This document shows, piece after piece, positions 9,048 to 17,009 of a stretch of DNA of 64,000 nt. Positions within the stretch are counted from its first letter, which is position 1. Each line of letters begins with the position of its first letter. A program made the position numbers and the translations under genes. Origin of the DNA: an uncultured Fretibacterium sp. (GTDB lineage: Bacteria; Synergistota; Synergistia; Synergistales; Aminobacteriaceae); NCBI GenBank assembly GCA_946183145.1, contig CAMGZM010000002.1, forward strand, positions 241,280 to 305,279. Reading direction: 5' to 3'. Under the pieces are notes generated by a model. That model searched no databases and had not been told where the DNA came from. It saw only the letters and a list, made by a program, of their open reading frames with translations.

Positions 9048-9115
9048 GGCAACGGGCAACGGGCAACGGGCAACGGGCAACGGGCAACGGGCAACGGGCA
9101 ACGGGCAACGGGCAA
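9048..9115. repeat. Heptanucleotide tandem repeat GGCAACG, about 9.7 copies
   Basis: Nine exact copies of GGCAACG start at 9048, followed by a partial copy GGCAA. It lies in the divergent spacer between the acetyltransferase and flavodoxin genes. A seven-base period is not a multiple of three, and the repeat is not in a coding frame. It can expand or shrink by slippage and so change promoter spacing for the genes on either side. Confidence 0.9.
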
Positions 9116-9183
9116 TTATAGCGATTGAAACCGTCAATGTCAACAACTCTTTTCTTTTGTGTGATATGAATTAATGAGGAATT

Positions 9184-9212
9184 TTAGCACAGTGTATAGC
9201 ATAGTGTATAAT
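9184..9212 (+). promoter_or_regulatory. Sigma-70-type promoter for the flavodoxin operon
   Basis: TTAGCA (9184-9189), a 17-base spacer and a perfect TATAAT (9207-9212) lie 30 bases before the flavodoxin ATG. The spacer contains two short TATAGCATAGTG-like repeats. Confidence 0.55.
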
Positions 9213-9241
9213 CACAAAATAAAAACGGAGATGATAAATTC

Positions 9242-9700
9242 ATGCCGAAAACATTAGTCGCATACTTCAGCAAGAGCGGACACACTAAAGCAATTGCCGA
9301 AACAATAGCGCGCGAAACTTCATCAACCCTTCACGAAATCACAACCGCAAAACAATATCCTTCAACCTACATCATGACTATTCTTGAGTCACGCAAAGAG
9401 TTCAAGCACAACGAGAAACCCGAACTCACTGACGCAAAAATAGAGGACTTCTCATCATACGAGCGAATCATAATCGGATTCCCCGTCTGGTTCTTCACAT
9501 GCCCGATGGCTGTTGTGTCGTGGATTGAACAGTATGATTTCAGCGGCAAGGAAATTTACCCCTTCTGCACAAGCGGCGGAAGCTCATGCGCAAAAGCAAC
9601 GGAGAAGATACGTGAGCTTTGCCCCGGCGCAAATGTTCATGAAGGAATCAAGGCAAACAAAATCGACAGCGAAACAATTAATGAATGGCTGAAAAAGTAA
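9242..9700 (+). CDS. Flavodoxin
   Basis: A 152-residue protein with the FMN phosphate loop near the start (YFSKSGHTKAIAETIA, a variant of the TxTGNT motif) and IGFPVWFFTCPMAV, the strand-loop that stacks on the isoalloxazine ring. It resembles the Flavodoxin_4 family. It would carry electrons at low potential in the cytoplasm. The gene is followed directly by a DUF362 iron-sulfur protein whose ATG overlaps the flavodoxin stop (TAATG), so both are probably made together as a redox pair. Confidence 0.88.
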   Translation: MPKTLVAYFSKSGHTKAIAETIARETSSTLHEITTAKQYPSTYIMTILESRKEFKHNEKPELTDAKIEDFSSYERIIIGFPVWFFTCPMAVVSWIEQYDFSGKEIYPFCTSGGSSCAKATEKIRELCPGANVHEGIKANKIDSETINEWLKK

Positions 9701-10824
9701 TGAGCAAAGTACTATTCATACGGCAGGAAAATTACGAGCAAACCGGAATTGACGCGGCAATACTGAGAGCGTTTGAACATTTCGGAGGCGCAAGAAACTT
9801 CATCAGCAAAGGCGATAGAGTCCTCCTGAAAGTTAATCTCGTTTCCGGCCATGACCCAGAACGCAGAGTAACAACAGATCCCTCAATCGTTCGTTCAGTC
9901 GCAAAAATTGTGATTGAGTCGGGCGGGACTCCGTTCATCGCTGACAGTCCCGGAATTGACAGCTTCAAGAATGCCGCCGAAAAAGCCGGGTTCATGAATA
10001 TAGCGCGTGAATTGGGGATTGAGTGCCATGAACTTGCTGACCCCGTGAATCTTCCTGTGAATGATGATGCGGATTTCCGGCGTATTCAGGTGAGCAGGGA
10101 TGTATTAGAGTCGGACAAAGTAATCAACCTCGCAAAGCTGAAAACTCACGGGCAAATGTATTTGACGATGGGCGTAAAGAATCTTTTCGGTTGCGTTCCG
10201 GGAAGACTCAAAGCTGGATGGCATTACAACGTAGGACTTAACCGGGAAAAATTCGCGTCATTGCTGCTGGATATATATCTCGGTGTCAAGCCTTCATTCA
10301 CGATTCTTGACGGCGTTATAGGGATGCACGGCGACGGCCCGACATCAGGAGATCCTTACGAGTTCGGGATAATTGGCGCGTGCGTTGATGCGTTGTCGAT
10401 GGATTTTTCATTGTGCAAAATGCTCGGCGGAAAACTTGAGGATTACCCGCTCTACATGGCCGCGAAGAAACGAAATCTCCCTCAGTGCGAGTCATTCGCG
10501 TCAGAAATTGAGGGCGATATAGACTCATCTCACATATTCCCCGGCGTGAAGATTCCCAAAACACGGTCTATGCGGTTGATGCCTAATATACCGTTTTTCG
10601 ACAGGCTTATGACCTCAAAGCCCGTTCATATTCCCGAAAAATGTATAGGCTGCGGGCGATGCGCTGAGATTTGCGCGGCTGGGGCATTGAGACATGAGAA
10701 CAAGCACTTGTATTTTGACTACGCTAAATGTATAAGGTGTTACTGCTGTCATGAAATGTGCCCGGTGAAAGCGATAAAATTCAAGGAGAGTTTTCTCGTG
10801 AAACTTGTGAACATGATTAGCTGA
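9700..10824 (+). CDS. DUF362 protein with C-terminal 2[4Fe-4S] ferredoxin domain
   Basis: The N-terminal 290 residues match the DUF362 family (KVNLVSGHDPERRVTTDPSIVRS, SPGIDSF, KLKTHGQMYLTMGVKNLFGCVPG). The C-terminal 60 residues hold two CxxCxxCxxxC clusters (CIGCGRCAEIC and CIRCYCCHEMC), as in bacterial ferredoxins. Family function is poorly known; members occur near redox and cofactor enzymes. I chose the ATG at 9700, which overlaps the flavodoxin stop. An in-frame ATG at 9685 would add five residues. The pairing with flavodoxin suggests electron exchange between the two. Confidence 0.85.
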   Translation: MSKVLFIRQENYEQTGIDAAILRAFEHFGGARNFISKGDRVLLKVNLVSGHDPERRVTTDPSIVRSVAKIVIESGGTPFIADSPGIDSFKNAAEKAGFMNIARELGIECHELADPVNLPVNDDADFRRIQVSRDVLESDKVINLAKLKTHGQMYLTMGVKNLFGCVPGRLKAGWHYNVGLNREKFASLLLDIYLGVKPSFTILDGVIGMHGDGPTSGDPYEFGIIGACVDALSMDFSLCKMLGGKLEDYPLYMAAKKRNLPQCESFASEIEGDIDSSHIFPGVKIPKTRSMRLMPNIPFFDRLMTSKPVHIPEKCIGCGRCAEICAAGALRHENKHLYFDYAKCIRCYCCHEMCPVKAIKFKESFLVKLVNMIS

Positions 10825-10838
10825 AGATTGCTGACGGT

Positions 10839-10867
10839 TTGACAAAAACGGAGGTTGTTGCTATATT
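10839..10867 (+). promoter_or_regulatory. Strong promoter of tRNA-Arg
   Basis: TTGACA (10839-10844), exactly 17 bases, then TATATT (10862-10867), with TGC just before the -10. The first tRNA base follows 19 bases later. This is the best consensus promoter in the window. Confidence 0.8.
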
Positions 10868-10886
10868 CTTGCGGTCGAAAGTCAAA

Positions 10887-10962
10887 GGCCCCGTAGCTCA
10901 GTGGATAGAGCGACTGCCTCCTAAGCCGTAGGCCGGGTGTTCGAATCACCCCGGGGTCGCCA
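10887..10962 (+). tRNA. tRNA-Arg, anticodon CCT
   Basis: A 76-base cloverleaf including an encoded CCA. The acceptor stem is GGCCCCG / CGGGGTC with one G-U pair, the D arm is GCTC/GAGC, and the T arm is GGGTG-TTCGAAT-CACCC. The anticodon loop CTCCTAA gives CCT, which reads AGG. The anticodon stem is ACTGC / GCCGT, leaving a U-C mismatch at the 29-41 pair; a GCAGT strand would pair fully. A TnpB element starts about 40 bases downstream. Confidence 0.93.
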
Positions 10963-11000
10963 TTCAAAAAATTCCCGCAAGAAGAGTATATGATATTGTT

Positions 11001-12269
11001 ATGACAGAAGAAGAGAGATTAGCCAAGAATAACCGTATACGCGAACAGTGCAAACAGACGAGAGAAAAGCGAAAAAGTCAGATTTGCCGTGTGTATCGAG
11101 TTAAAATCGACATCTCTCACCTTAACGAAGCGCAGAAAACTCATCTCAAAATGCTTTTTGTTGAAGCTAAATAGCTGTACAATGACGCTTTAACCTTTAT
11201 GAATGATTATGATATTAATGATTATGACAGCAAAATTATAACCGTTCACGGACTGGATAAAGACCGCAAACCCGTAACGCATGAATTGCAATATATCTCA
11301 TCGCAAATGAGGCAGTCTGTAATTCAGGGCATAAAGCACAGCCTTAAATCATTGTCAGTTCTAAAGAAAAATAAGCACACTGTCGGAAGCCTTCGCTACA
11401 AGTCCGATTATGCTTCAATAAACCTTCAGCAGCATCGAGTAACATACAGATTCTATGATATAAATCATATAGGGATTCAGGGGTTCACGGAACGTATACG
11501 GATAAAGGGAGCAAATCAATTCTGGAATATTCCCGGAATAGAATTTGCAAATGCCAAGTTGCTTAATCTTCCTGATGGTTACTACCTAGCAATAACGACC
11601 TATCAGAATAAAGGAGGTGAAAAACGTAATTACAAGTCTGCAATCGGTATAGACATGGGAATAAAAACTACAATAACGACCTCAGACGGCAGAAAATATA
11701 AAATACTGATTGAAGAAAGTGAACGAATAAAGAAGTGCCAACGGTTAATCGCAAGGCGCAAAAAAGGTTCAAACAATGCGCAAGCGCGCCCGTTCCGGGG
11801 TCGGTACAAAGTCAGAAAGTTATTACACAGAGCATATCAAAAGTTATCGGGCCGTAAAAAGGATAAAGCAAATAAAATCGTGCATGAGCTGTTAGAACAC
11901 AAACACATATATATGCAGGATGAGAATCTTAAAGGCTGGCATAAGGGCTTGTTTGGGCGTACAGTGCAGCATTCGGTATTAGGACTTGTGAAGGCGAAAT
12001 TGATAAGGCAAGAACGAGTAACAATACTATCTTCAAGCGAACCAACAACGAAATATTGTCCCGAATGCGGAAAGCTGAAAAAGGATATCAAGTTATCCGA
12101 CCGTGTATATCAGTGTTCATGCGGATATAGTGAAGACAGAGACATTCACGCGGCGCGAAATATGATATTGCTTGCGAAAAAACATACCTGTGGAACGCAG
12201 GAAAATTACGCCTTTGGAGAGGACGTACAACGCTCGCAAAAAGCGCGAGTAAGACGACTCAAGCCCTAA
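11001..12269 (+). pseudogene. tnpB: TnpB (OrfB) RNA-guided nuclease with an in-frame amber codon
   Basis: A 422-codon frame broken once by TAG at 11172-11174, codon 58 (FVEAK-stop-LYNDAL). Relatives normally have Trp here (AKWLYN), so a TGG to TAG change is the simple explanation. The rest is intact: the RuvC Asp in GIDMGIKTT, Glu in MQDENLKGWH, the four-Cys zinc finger (CPECG and CSCG) and the final Asp in EDRDIHAARNM. Translation could restart at the ATG at 11199, giving 356 residues without the N-terminal recognition region. TnpB is a guide-RNA-directed nuclease that helps keep the element in place. I judge this copy non-functional or hypomorphic. Confidence 0.85.
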
Positions 12270-12350
12270 AACTTGAGTCGCTGCCTCGTTGAATTACTGC
12301 GTGCGCTGCGCGACAGGAAGCCCCTATAACCGTGAGGAGGGGTAGTTCAC
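11001..12350 (+). mobile_element. IS605-family TnpB-only insertion element
   Basis: A lone tnpB gene with no tnpA, followed by an imperfect hairpin and the motif GGGGTAGTTCAC typical of the right end of this element type. The right boundary is placed at 12350. The left boundary lies somewhere between the tRNA-Arg end (10962) and the tnpB start and cannot be fixed by eye. The element lies between tRNA-Arg and the 3' end of the M48 protease gene. Confidence 0.75.
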
Positions 12351-12366
12351 TTGAAGAATTTTGACG
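12270..12366 (+). ncRNA. Candidate omega/reRNA of the TnpB element with guide from flanking DNA
   Basis: In TnpB elements the guide RNA spans the right end and its last 15-20 bases come from the flanking host DNA. Here the 3' end has CCCCT (12321-12325) facing AGGGG (12338-12342), then TAGTTCAC. The following bases 12351-12366 would be the guide and lie inside the M48 gene. The exact 5' end is unknown, as it usually starts inside tnpB. Confidence 0.45.
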
Positions 12367-13402
12367 TGGGGTATTTCGCTCTTCCTGCGTTTATGACTCT
12401 CAGCAGATTTTTGCGAATCTCATCGGGCTTTGTCATTCCGTCAGAATTTCCCGCTATGAAGTGATTTCCGATATACAGAGATCCCCTCTCAACATGAATC
12501 TCATACGGAGCTAACTCAAGCTGCAAATACTTGTCGATCTCAGAGCGTATTGATGTCATCAGCTCGCGTGTTTCTGGAGATTTCATGCCTGTGATGACGT
12601 TCTGCCCGTCAATGTTCAGTGAAATATCTTTAGAGCCTTCACGGATTTCCGTACGCAGCAAACCAAGCGAATATTTGCGCTCAATCGGTATGTGCCTGTC
12701 ATGAAGAATCTTTACGGCGGCGGCGAGCCTTTTCGGTGTTGTCGGGTGATTCATGTAGATCCCGTAATCTACTAGAGGCTGTTTGTACTCTTCGGCCATG
12801 AAATGCTCAAAAAGCGTAATCATTCCTGTAGGTGAGTAACCCGACTTTATGAGCGCGTTCATTCCGAGCCTGTCAGCTTCTGCTTCAAGCTCAAGAGTGT
12901 ACGAACTCGTTATAGCTGTCTGTGCTACCTGTGCGAGAATCACCGGGGCTAATGCTCCTCCTGAAAGTATCATTACGGCCAATGCTCCGAGCGTTGTTTT
13001 TTCGGAGTCGGCGGCAATTCGCAGAGAGTGCTTGCGGTCAGCGTGAATCATCTCATGCGCCATCACAGCAGCAAGTTCCGAATCAGTTTTCAGCGCGTCA
13101 ATAATCCCTGTCGTGAAGAATATGAATCCCCCCGGAAGGCAGAACGCGTTTAGTGCTTCAGTCTTTACGAGTCGAACTTCCCAGTTGATTCGGCGGGACA
13201 TATACGGCTCAAGGCGGTTTAGTATCATCTCAAGTTTTGATGTTATTGCGGGGTCTGATGTGAGCGGCCATTCTGCTTCTATCTGCTTTACTGCGCGGCG
13301 GCCTATTTCTACTTCTTTCGCTAAATCGGGGTCAGGTTCGGCTGAAAATGATATTGACGGGATAAATATTATTACGGCGATTAACAGTAAAAATTTTCTC
13401 AT
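12347..13402 (-). CDS. M48-family zinc metalloprotease, secreted or periplasmic
   Basis: A 351-residue protein with an N-terminal signal peptide (about 20 residues, ending SFSAEPDPD). The zinc site is HEMIH in AAVMAHEMIHADRKHSLRI, with the third ligand Glu in the ELEAEADRLGM block. Members degrade or assemble outer-membrane and surface proteins (BepA/LoiP-like). The C-terminal 120 residues are not a recognised domain. The stop codon lies within the right-end motif of the adjacent TnpB element, so the native C-terminus may have been altered. It begins four bases from flgN. Confidence 0.88.
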   Translation of the reverse strand: MRKFLLLIAVIIFIPSISFSAEPDPDLAKEVEIGRRAVKQIEAEWPLTSDPAITSKLEMILNRLEPYMSRRINWEVRLVKTEALNAFCLPGGFIFFTTGIIDALKTDSELAAVMAHEMIHADRKHSLRIAADSEKTTLGALAVMILSGGALAPVILAQVAQTAITSSYTLELEAEADRLGMNALIKSGYSPTGMITLFEHFMAEEYKQPLVDYGIYMNHPTTPKRLAAAVKILHDRHIPIERKYSLGLLRTEIREGSKDISLNIDGQNVITGMKSPETRELMTSIRSEIDKYLQLELAPYEIHVERGSLYIGNHFIAGNSDGMTKPDEIRKNLLRVINAGRAKYPTSKFFK

Positions 13403-13405
13403 GAC

Positions 13406-13897
13406 TTAGTAGAAATATCCCCCTCCCATTTTCGCATAGCTTGCGGCGGCGTTCTTTGCGTGCGCTCGTGAAACCATCTGAGAACGCAATCCCGCTGAAT
13501 ATTTCTCGATCTCTGATATTGCGTCATCTTCTGCCTTGATTATGCTTCCGGCAATTTCCCGGCTCTGTTCGATCAGCGCGGGAAGTTCCTCATCATCGGG
13601 GTAAAGCTCAAGCAGTCTCATTCCGAATCCGTCCGCAGTCTGAACGCTTGAGTCAATCCCGGACTCTTCAAGAATGTCGCGCCATCCGTCAGCAAGCAAT
13701 TGCAGCTGTGAAATAATCTCGTCTTTCTGCTCAAGGATTCGTGATAGCTCGTCCATATCACCATTAAGGACAATGGCTTCAAGTTCCCTCGAAATCATTG
13801 CCCTTAACGTCCTGCAAAATTTTATCTCGCGCTGAATCAGGTCTTTTGCCTGCTGAAGTATCTTATCCTGCGAGTGTGAATGTTCCTGCTTTTGCAT
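13406..13897 (-). CDS. FlgN-like flagellar export chaperone
   Basis: A 163-residue, largely helical protein. The stretch SRELEAIVLNGDMDELSRILEQKDEIISQLQLL matches the FlgN pattern of an acidic helix with a KxxLIxxL-like core, quoted here in parts: LNGDMDEL and EQKDEIISQL. FlgN holds the hook-filament junction proteins FlgK and FlgL before export. I placed the start at the ATG at 13897 rather than the longer in-frame ORF, whose first 32 residues are Arg/His/Gln-rich and overlap fliS out of frame. It overlaps the fliS end by 35 bases, as expected for a chaperone pair. Confidence 0.6.
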   Translation of the reverse strand: MQKQEHSHSQDKILQQAKDLIQREIKFCRTLRAMISRELEAIVLNGDMDELSRILEQKDEIISQLQLLADGWRDILEESGIDSSVQTADGFGMRLLELYPDDEELPALIEQSREIAGSIIKAEDDAISEIEKYSAGLRSQMVSRAHAKNAAASYAKMGGGYFY

Positions 13898-14429
13898 TTT
13901 TCGCGGGTGAAGGGGCTTTGTATGACGGTGCTGTAGCTTTTGCCGCTGCCTTGTATGATGCTGCTGCCTCGTCCGTTTTGCCCTCAAGTTCATTCATGGC
14001 ATTCTGAAGGTCTCTGTCTTCGGGATGCTCTTCCTGATATTTCTGGAGCAGCTGCATTAACGCGCTCTCCCATGTCTGCTTAAGCTCCTCCAACATTCCC
14101 CGAACTATTCGGATATTGTCCGGCTCTTTCTTCATGTTCGCGTCAACGAGAAGCTGATACATATACTCGTAAAGCTGCATGAGTTTGTCAGCCATTTCTC
14201 CGCCGCGGTCCTTGTTGAGGGTAACCATAAGCTCGCGTATTACTTCCTGTGTGCGTATTACTTCCTTGTTCGCGAGGTCATAATCGGGAGTTTTCGCCGT
14301 CATTGCGTTCTCCGCTGTCCTGCACGCTTTGATTCCTATGTCGTAGGTGATGAGGAGCAGCTGCTCTTTTGTTGCTGTTGTGATTCTTGTAGCCTGATAT
14401 GTGTACTGCGCGTTGTTTGTCGGTGCCAT
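13863..14429 (-). CDS. fliS: Flagellin export chaperone FliS
   Basis: A 188-residue protein. The first 125 residues match FliS: QYTYQATRITTATKEQLLLITYDIGIKACRTAEN and the LMQLYEYMYQLLVDAN helix, quoted in part. FliS binds the C-terminus of flagellin and keeps it unfolded until secretion. The C-terminal 55 residues are an added Ala/Lys/Pro-rich tail with no known match. A consensus sigma-28 -10 element (GCCGATAA) lies about 47 bases before the start, which fits late flagellar control. No other flagellar genes lie in the window. Confidence 0.88.
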   Translation of the reverse strand: MAPTNNAQYTYQATRITTATKEQLLLITYDIGIKACRTAENAMTAKTPDYDLANKEVIRTQEVIRELMVTLNKDRGGEMADKLMQLYEYMYQLLVDANMKKEPDNIRIVRGMLEELKQTWESALMQLLQKYQEEHPEDRDLQNAMNELEGKTDEAAASYKAAAKATAPSYKAPSPAKNAKAGTFTLAG

Positions 14430-14475
14430 TAATCTTTTCCCCCTGTAACTGTTTTATTATATCTCGTTGTACAGG

Positions 14476-14503
14476 TTATCGGCTGATTCTGAATGCCCAT
14501 TTA
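14476..14503 (-). promoter_or_regulatory. Sigma-28 (FliA) type promoter before fliS
   Basis: On the minus strand TAAA (14500-14503) is followed after 16 bases by GCCGATAA (14476-14483), an exact match to the flagellar sigma-28 -10 consensus. The usual spacing is 15. It faces fliS. A TATAAT closer to the gene offers an alternative sigma-70 promoter. Confidence 0.5.
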
Positions 14504-14515
14504 GCACAATACCGC

Positions 14516-16432
14516 CTAAACATCAAGATTCTTTACTTCATGTGCGTTTGCGATTATGAACTGCCTGCGCGGTTCTACTTTGTCGCCCATGAGAATGTCA
14601 AAATATTCATCAGCAAGGAGATTATCATCAAGCTGTACCTGTTTGAGAATCCTGTTAGCGGGATCCATAGTAGTTTCCCATAACTGTTCGGGATTCATTT
14701 CTCCGAGTCCCTTGTAACGCTGTACGCTGACTTTTGAGGGGTCTGCTGCGCTGTCGACTCTCTGGCGTAATTCACGGTCTGTGTAGCAGTAATTGACTTC
14801 CTTCCCGTATTGCACCCTGTAAAGCGGAGGCTGTGCGAGATACAGATACCCCTGCGCTAAAAGTTCGGGCATATGCCGGTAAAAGAACGTGAGCAGTAAT
14901 GTAGCTATGTGCGCTCCGTCAACATCTGCATCTGTCATGATGATTATTTTGTGGTAACGCAGTTTTTCAGCGTCAAATTCATTCCCGATTCCGCAGCCTA
15001 AAGCCGTTATTATCGTCTGAATTTCGCGGTTCGCTAACATTCTGTCCATGTGAGCTTTCTCGACGTTCAGAATTTTTCCCCTCAGCGGCAATATAGCCTG
15101 AAATTTACGGTCTCTTCCCTGCTTTGCTGATCCTCCTGCTGAATCTCCCTCGACTATATACAGCTCTGTGTTCTCAGCTTTCTTTGAGGAGCAGTCCGCC
15201 AATTTTCCCGGAAGACTCATGCCTGACATCGCGCCTTTTCGGACTAATTCGCGTGCTTTCTTTGCGGCTTCTCTTGCACGTCTTGCGCGTATAGCTTTCT
15301 CCGCAATCGGCCTCACTATTTCGGGGCGGTCTTCAAACGCTGAGATTAACCCCTCATAGATGAATGAGTCTACAGCTCCGCGTACTTCACTGTTGCCGAG
15401 CTTTGTTTTTGTCTGGCCTTCAAACTGAGGTTCAGAGAGTCTCACGGACAAAACGCAGGTTAAACCTTCTTTGAGGTCATCGCCGGATAAATTCTCTTCT
15501 TTGTCGCGCAGAATTTTTCCCGCTCTCGCAAGCTCATTCAGTGCGCGTGTCATGGCCGACCTGAGTCCCGCAAGGTGAGTCCCGCCTTCAATCGTGTGAA
15601 TCAAGTTTGCGTACGTGTACATATGTTCCTGATAGCCGTCGTTGTACTCAAATCCTACGTCAATCGCTATGTTGTCGCGGACTCCCGAAAGCACAACAGG
15701 CTCTGCGAACAAGGGCAGGCGGTCGCGGTCAATATACTTCACGAACGCGCTGATACCTCCCTTGAAGAAATACTCGCGTGATTCATTCGTCCTCTCGTCA
15801 AGAACGGAGATTTTCAGGCCGGGATTCAGGAACGCCAATTCCTTGAAGCGGCTTTTGAGTGTGTCAAGCGAGTGATGAACGTCCTCAAAAATTTCGCTGT
15901 CGGGCTTGTATGAGATTCTTGTTCCGCGCCAATTTGCCGGGACTCCCTCGCTTAATTCTGTTACGGGGACTCCTCGCTCGAATCTCTGAGTCTTCTCGGT
16001 GCCATCACGCGCAATCGTAACAACAAGCCATTCTGACAGCGCATTAACGACAGAGACTCCGACTCCGTGCAAACCTCCCGAAACTTTGTACGCACCTTCG
16101 CCGAATTTCCCGCCCGCATGAAGCACCGTCAAGACGACTTCACTTGTAGGTCTTCCGTTGTAGGGGTGAGGGTCTGTAGGAATGCCGCGCCCGTTGTCCT
16201 GTACTGTAATGCTTTCGTCAGGGTGAATAGTAATCTCTATCTTGTCGCAGAATCCCGCCATTGCCTCGTCTACTGCGTTGTCAACGACTTCATACACGAG
16301 ATGATGAAGCCCGCGAGATGATGTATCGCCGATGTACATTCCCGGGCGTTTTCTGACGGCTTCGAGTCCCTCAAGTACTTTTATGCTTTCTGCTCCGTAT
16401 TCTTCAGTCGGTGATGTGTTAGTGATTTCCAT
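14516..16432 (-). CDS. gyrB: DNA gyrase subunit B
   Basis: A 638-residue GyrB of normal length. The GHKL ATPase domain has EVVDNAVDEAMAG, DNGRGIPTDPH and GGLHGVGVSVVNALS. The TOPRIM domain has ELYIVEGDSAGGSAKQGRDR and the DADVDGAHI metal site, and the tail ends with GLGEMNPEQLWETTM-PANR. With GyrA it introduces negative supercoils using ATP. gyrA is not in the window. AGGAGG lies 14 bases from the ATG, and an extended -10 promoter (TGCTATAAT) lies 40 bases upstream. Confidence 0.97.
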   Translation of the reverse strand: MEITNTSPTEEYGAESIKVLEGLEAVRKRPGMYIGDTSSRGLHHLVYEVVDNAVDEAMAGFCDKIEITIHPDESITVQDNGRGIPTDPHPYNGRPTSEVVLTVLHAGGKFGEGAYKVSGGLHGVGVSVVNALSEWLVVTIARDGTEKTQRFERGVPVTELSEGVPANWRGTRISYKPDSEIFEDVHHSLDTLKSRFKELAFLNPGLKISVLDERTNESREYFFKGGISAFVKYIDRDRLPLFAEPVVLSGVRDNIAIDVGFEYNDGYQEHMYTYANLIHTIEGGTHLAGLRSAMTRALNELARAGKILRDKEENLSGDDLKEGLTCVLSVRLSEPQFEGQTKTKLGNSEVRGAVDSFIYEGLISAFEDRPEIVRPIAEKAIRARRAREAAKKARELVRKGAMSGMSLPGKLADCSSKKAENTELYIVEGDSAGGSAKQGRDRKFQAILPLRGKILNVEKAHMDRMLANREIQTIITALGCGIGNEFDAEKLRYHKIIIMTDADVDGAHIATLLLTFFYRHMPELLAQGYLYLAQPPLYRVQYGKEVNYCYTDRELRQRVDSAADPSKVSVQRYKGLGEMNPEQLWETTMDPANRILKQVQLDDNLLADEYFDILMGDKVEPRRQFIIANAHEVKNLDV

Positions 16433-16471
16433 GTGTGAAAGTTTTGGCCTCCTGTTGAAGTTTCACACGTG

Positions 16472-16480
16472 ATTATAGCA
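16472..16480 (-). promoter_or_regulatory. Extended -10 promoter of gyrB
   Basis: The minus strand reads TGCTATAAT about 40 bases before the gyrB ATG, the same nonamer as at fhs and at both pilin genes. Confidence 0.55.
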
Positions 16481-16535
16481 GATTGGGTATTTCAAGAATT
16501 TTTGCGGGATTTAATTTGAGTTTGCGATTCGATTC

Positions 16536-16605
16536 TGTGAGATTTGATTTTGACTCGGCGGTTTGATTTAGGGGGATTCGATTTTGAGTCGGCAATTTGA
16601 TTCTT
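16536..16605. repeat. Degenerate GATTTTGAGTC-type repeats in the gyrB upstream spacer
   Basis: Two related units (TTTGATTTTGACTCGGCGG and ATTCGATTTTGAGTCGGCA) lie in tandem. The 13-mer TCGATTTTGAGTC at 16578-16590 recurs at 24718-24730 before the cupin gene. No gene is supported between 16433 and 16685. Confidence 0.5.
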
Positions 16606-16685
16606 TAGTGCTTGTGATAAGATTAGCGTAAAAAATTTTGGTGGACTGTAAGAAATGACAACCGCAAAAACAGAAGGCTTGAAGA

Positions 16686-16907
16686 TTATTCGCGGCCGTC
16701 CGTGTTCTTGTGTATCATGATTACTACAAGTATAACTATAACTATTACTGCGATCCAGAACCAGCTCTGCCACATATTAGCTTCCTGTGATAACTTTGCG
16801 GCTAATTCGTGTGCTTCTTTTTTCGCGTCATCAACTCTTGAGTCGGTTACAACATCCCAACCTACATCCCATAACAGCGAGAGGATACCGATAATTTTAT
16901 CCCACAT
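16686..16907 (-). CDS. Small single-pass membrane protein, function unknown
   Basis: A 73-residue protein with an amphipathic N-terminus (MWDKIIGILSLLWDVGWDVV), a charged middle (DDAKKEAHELAAKLSQE) and a strong membrane helix (WFWIAVIVIVILVVIMIH) near the C-terminus, ending in charged residues. I do not recognise a family. It is divergent from the thioesterase gene, and the spacer holds a 22-bp direct repeat. The clear protein-like layout supports a real gene, but the start has only a weak ribosome-binding site. Confidence 0.6.
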   Translation of the reverse strand: MWDKIIGILSLLWDVGWDVVTDSRVDDAKKEAHELAAKLSQEANMWQSWFWIAVIVIVILVVIMIHKNTDGRE

Positions 16908-16928
16908 AAGAACACCGTCCCTTTGTTT

Positions 16929-16982
16929 TTTTATATGCCATGTGATAATAAGTCAATCAATTTTATATGCCATGTGATAATA
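16929..16982. repeat. 22-bp perfect direct repeat in a divergent promoter region
   Basis: TTTTATATGCCATGTGATAATA occurs at 16929-16950 and 16961-16982, 32 bases apart (three helical turns). Each copy contains a TGTGATAAT element that resembles an extended -10 for the thioesterase gene. The spacing suits a dimeric regulator bound to one DNA face, or tandem promoters. Confidence 0.7.
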
Positions 16983-17009
16983 TGAAAAAAATTTCACGGA
17001 GGCTTTAAC

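Noticed and set aside
9048..9115. CRISPR array
   Set aside because: The units are seven bases long and contiguous, with no spacers and no cas genes.
11172..11174. Recoded TAG (sense amber) in tnpB
   Set aside because: TAG is a normal stop here, for example at the end of rpsL and thrE, so a nonsense mutation is simpler.
13898..13993. His/Arg/Gln-rich N-terminal extension of the FlgN-like protein
   Set aside because: It overlaps fliS out of frame and has shadow-like composition; the ATG at 13897 gives the normal FlgN length.
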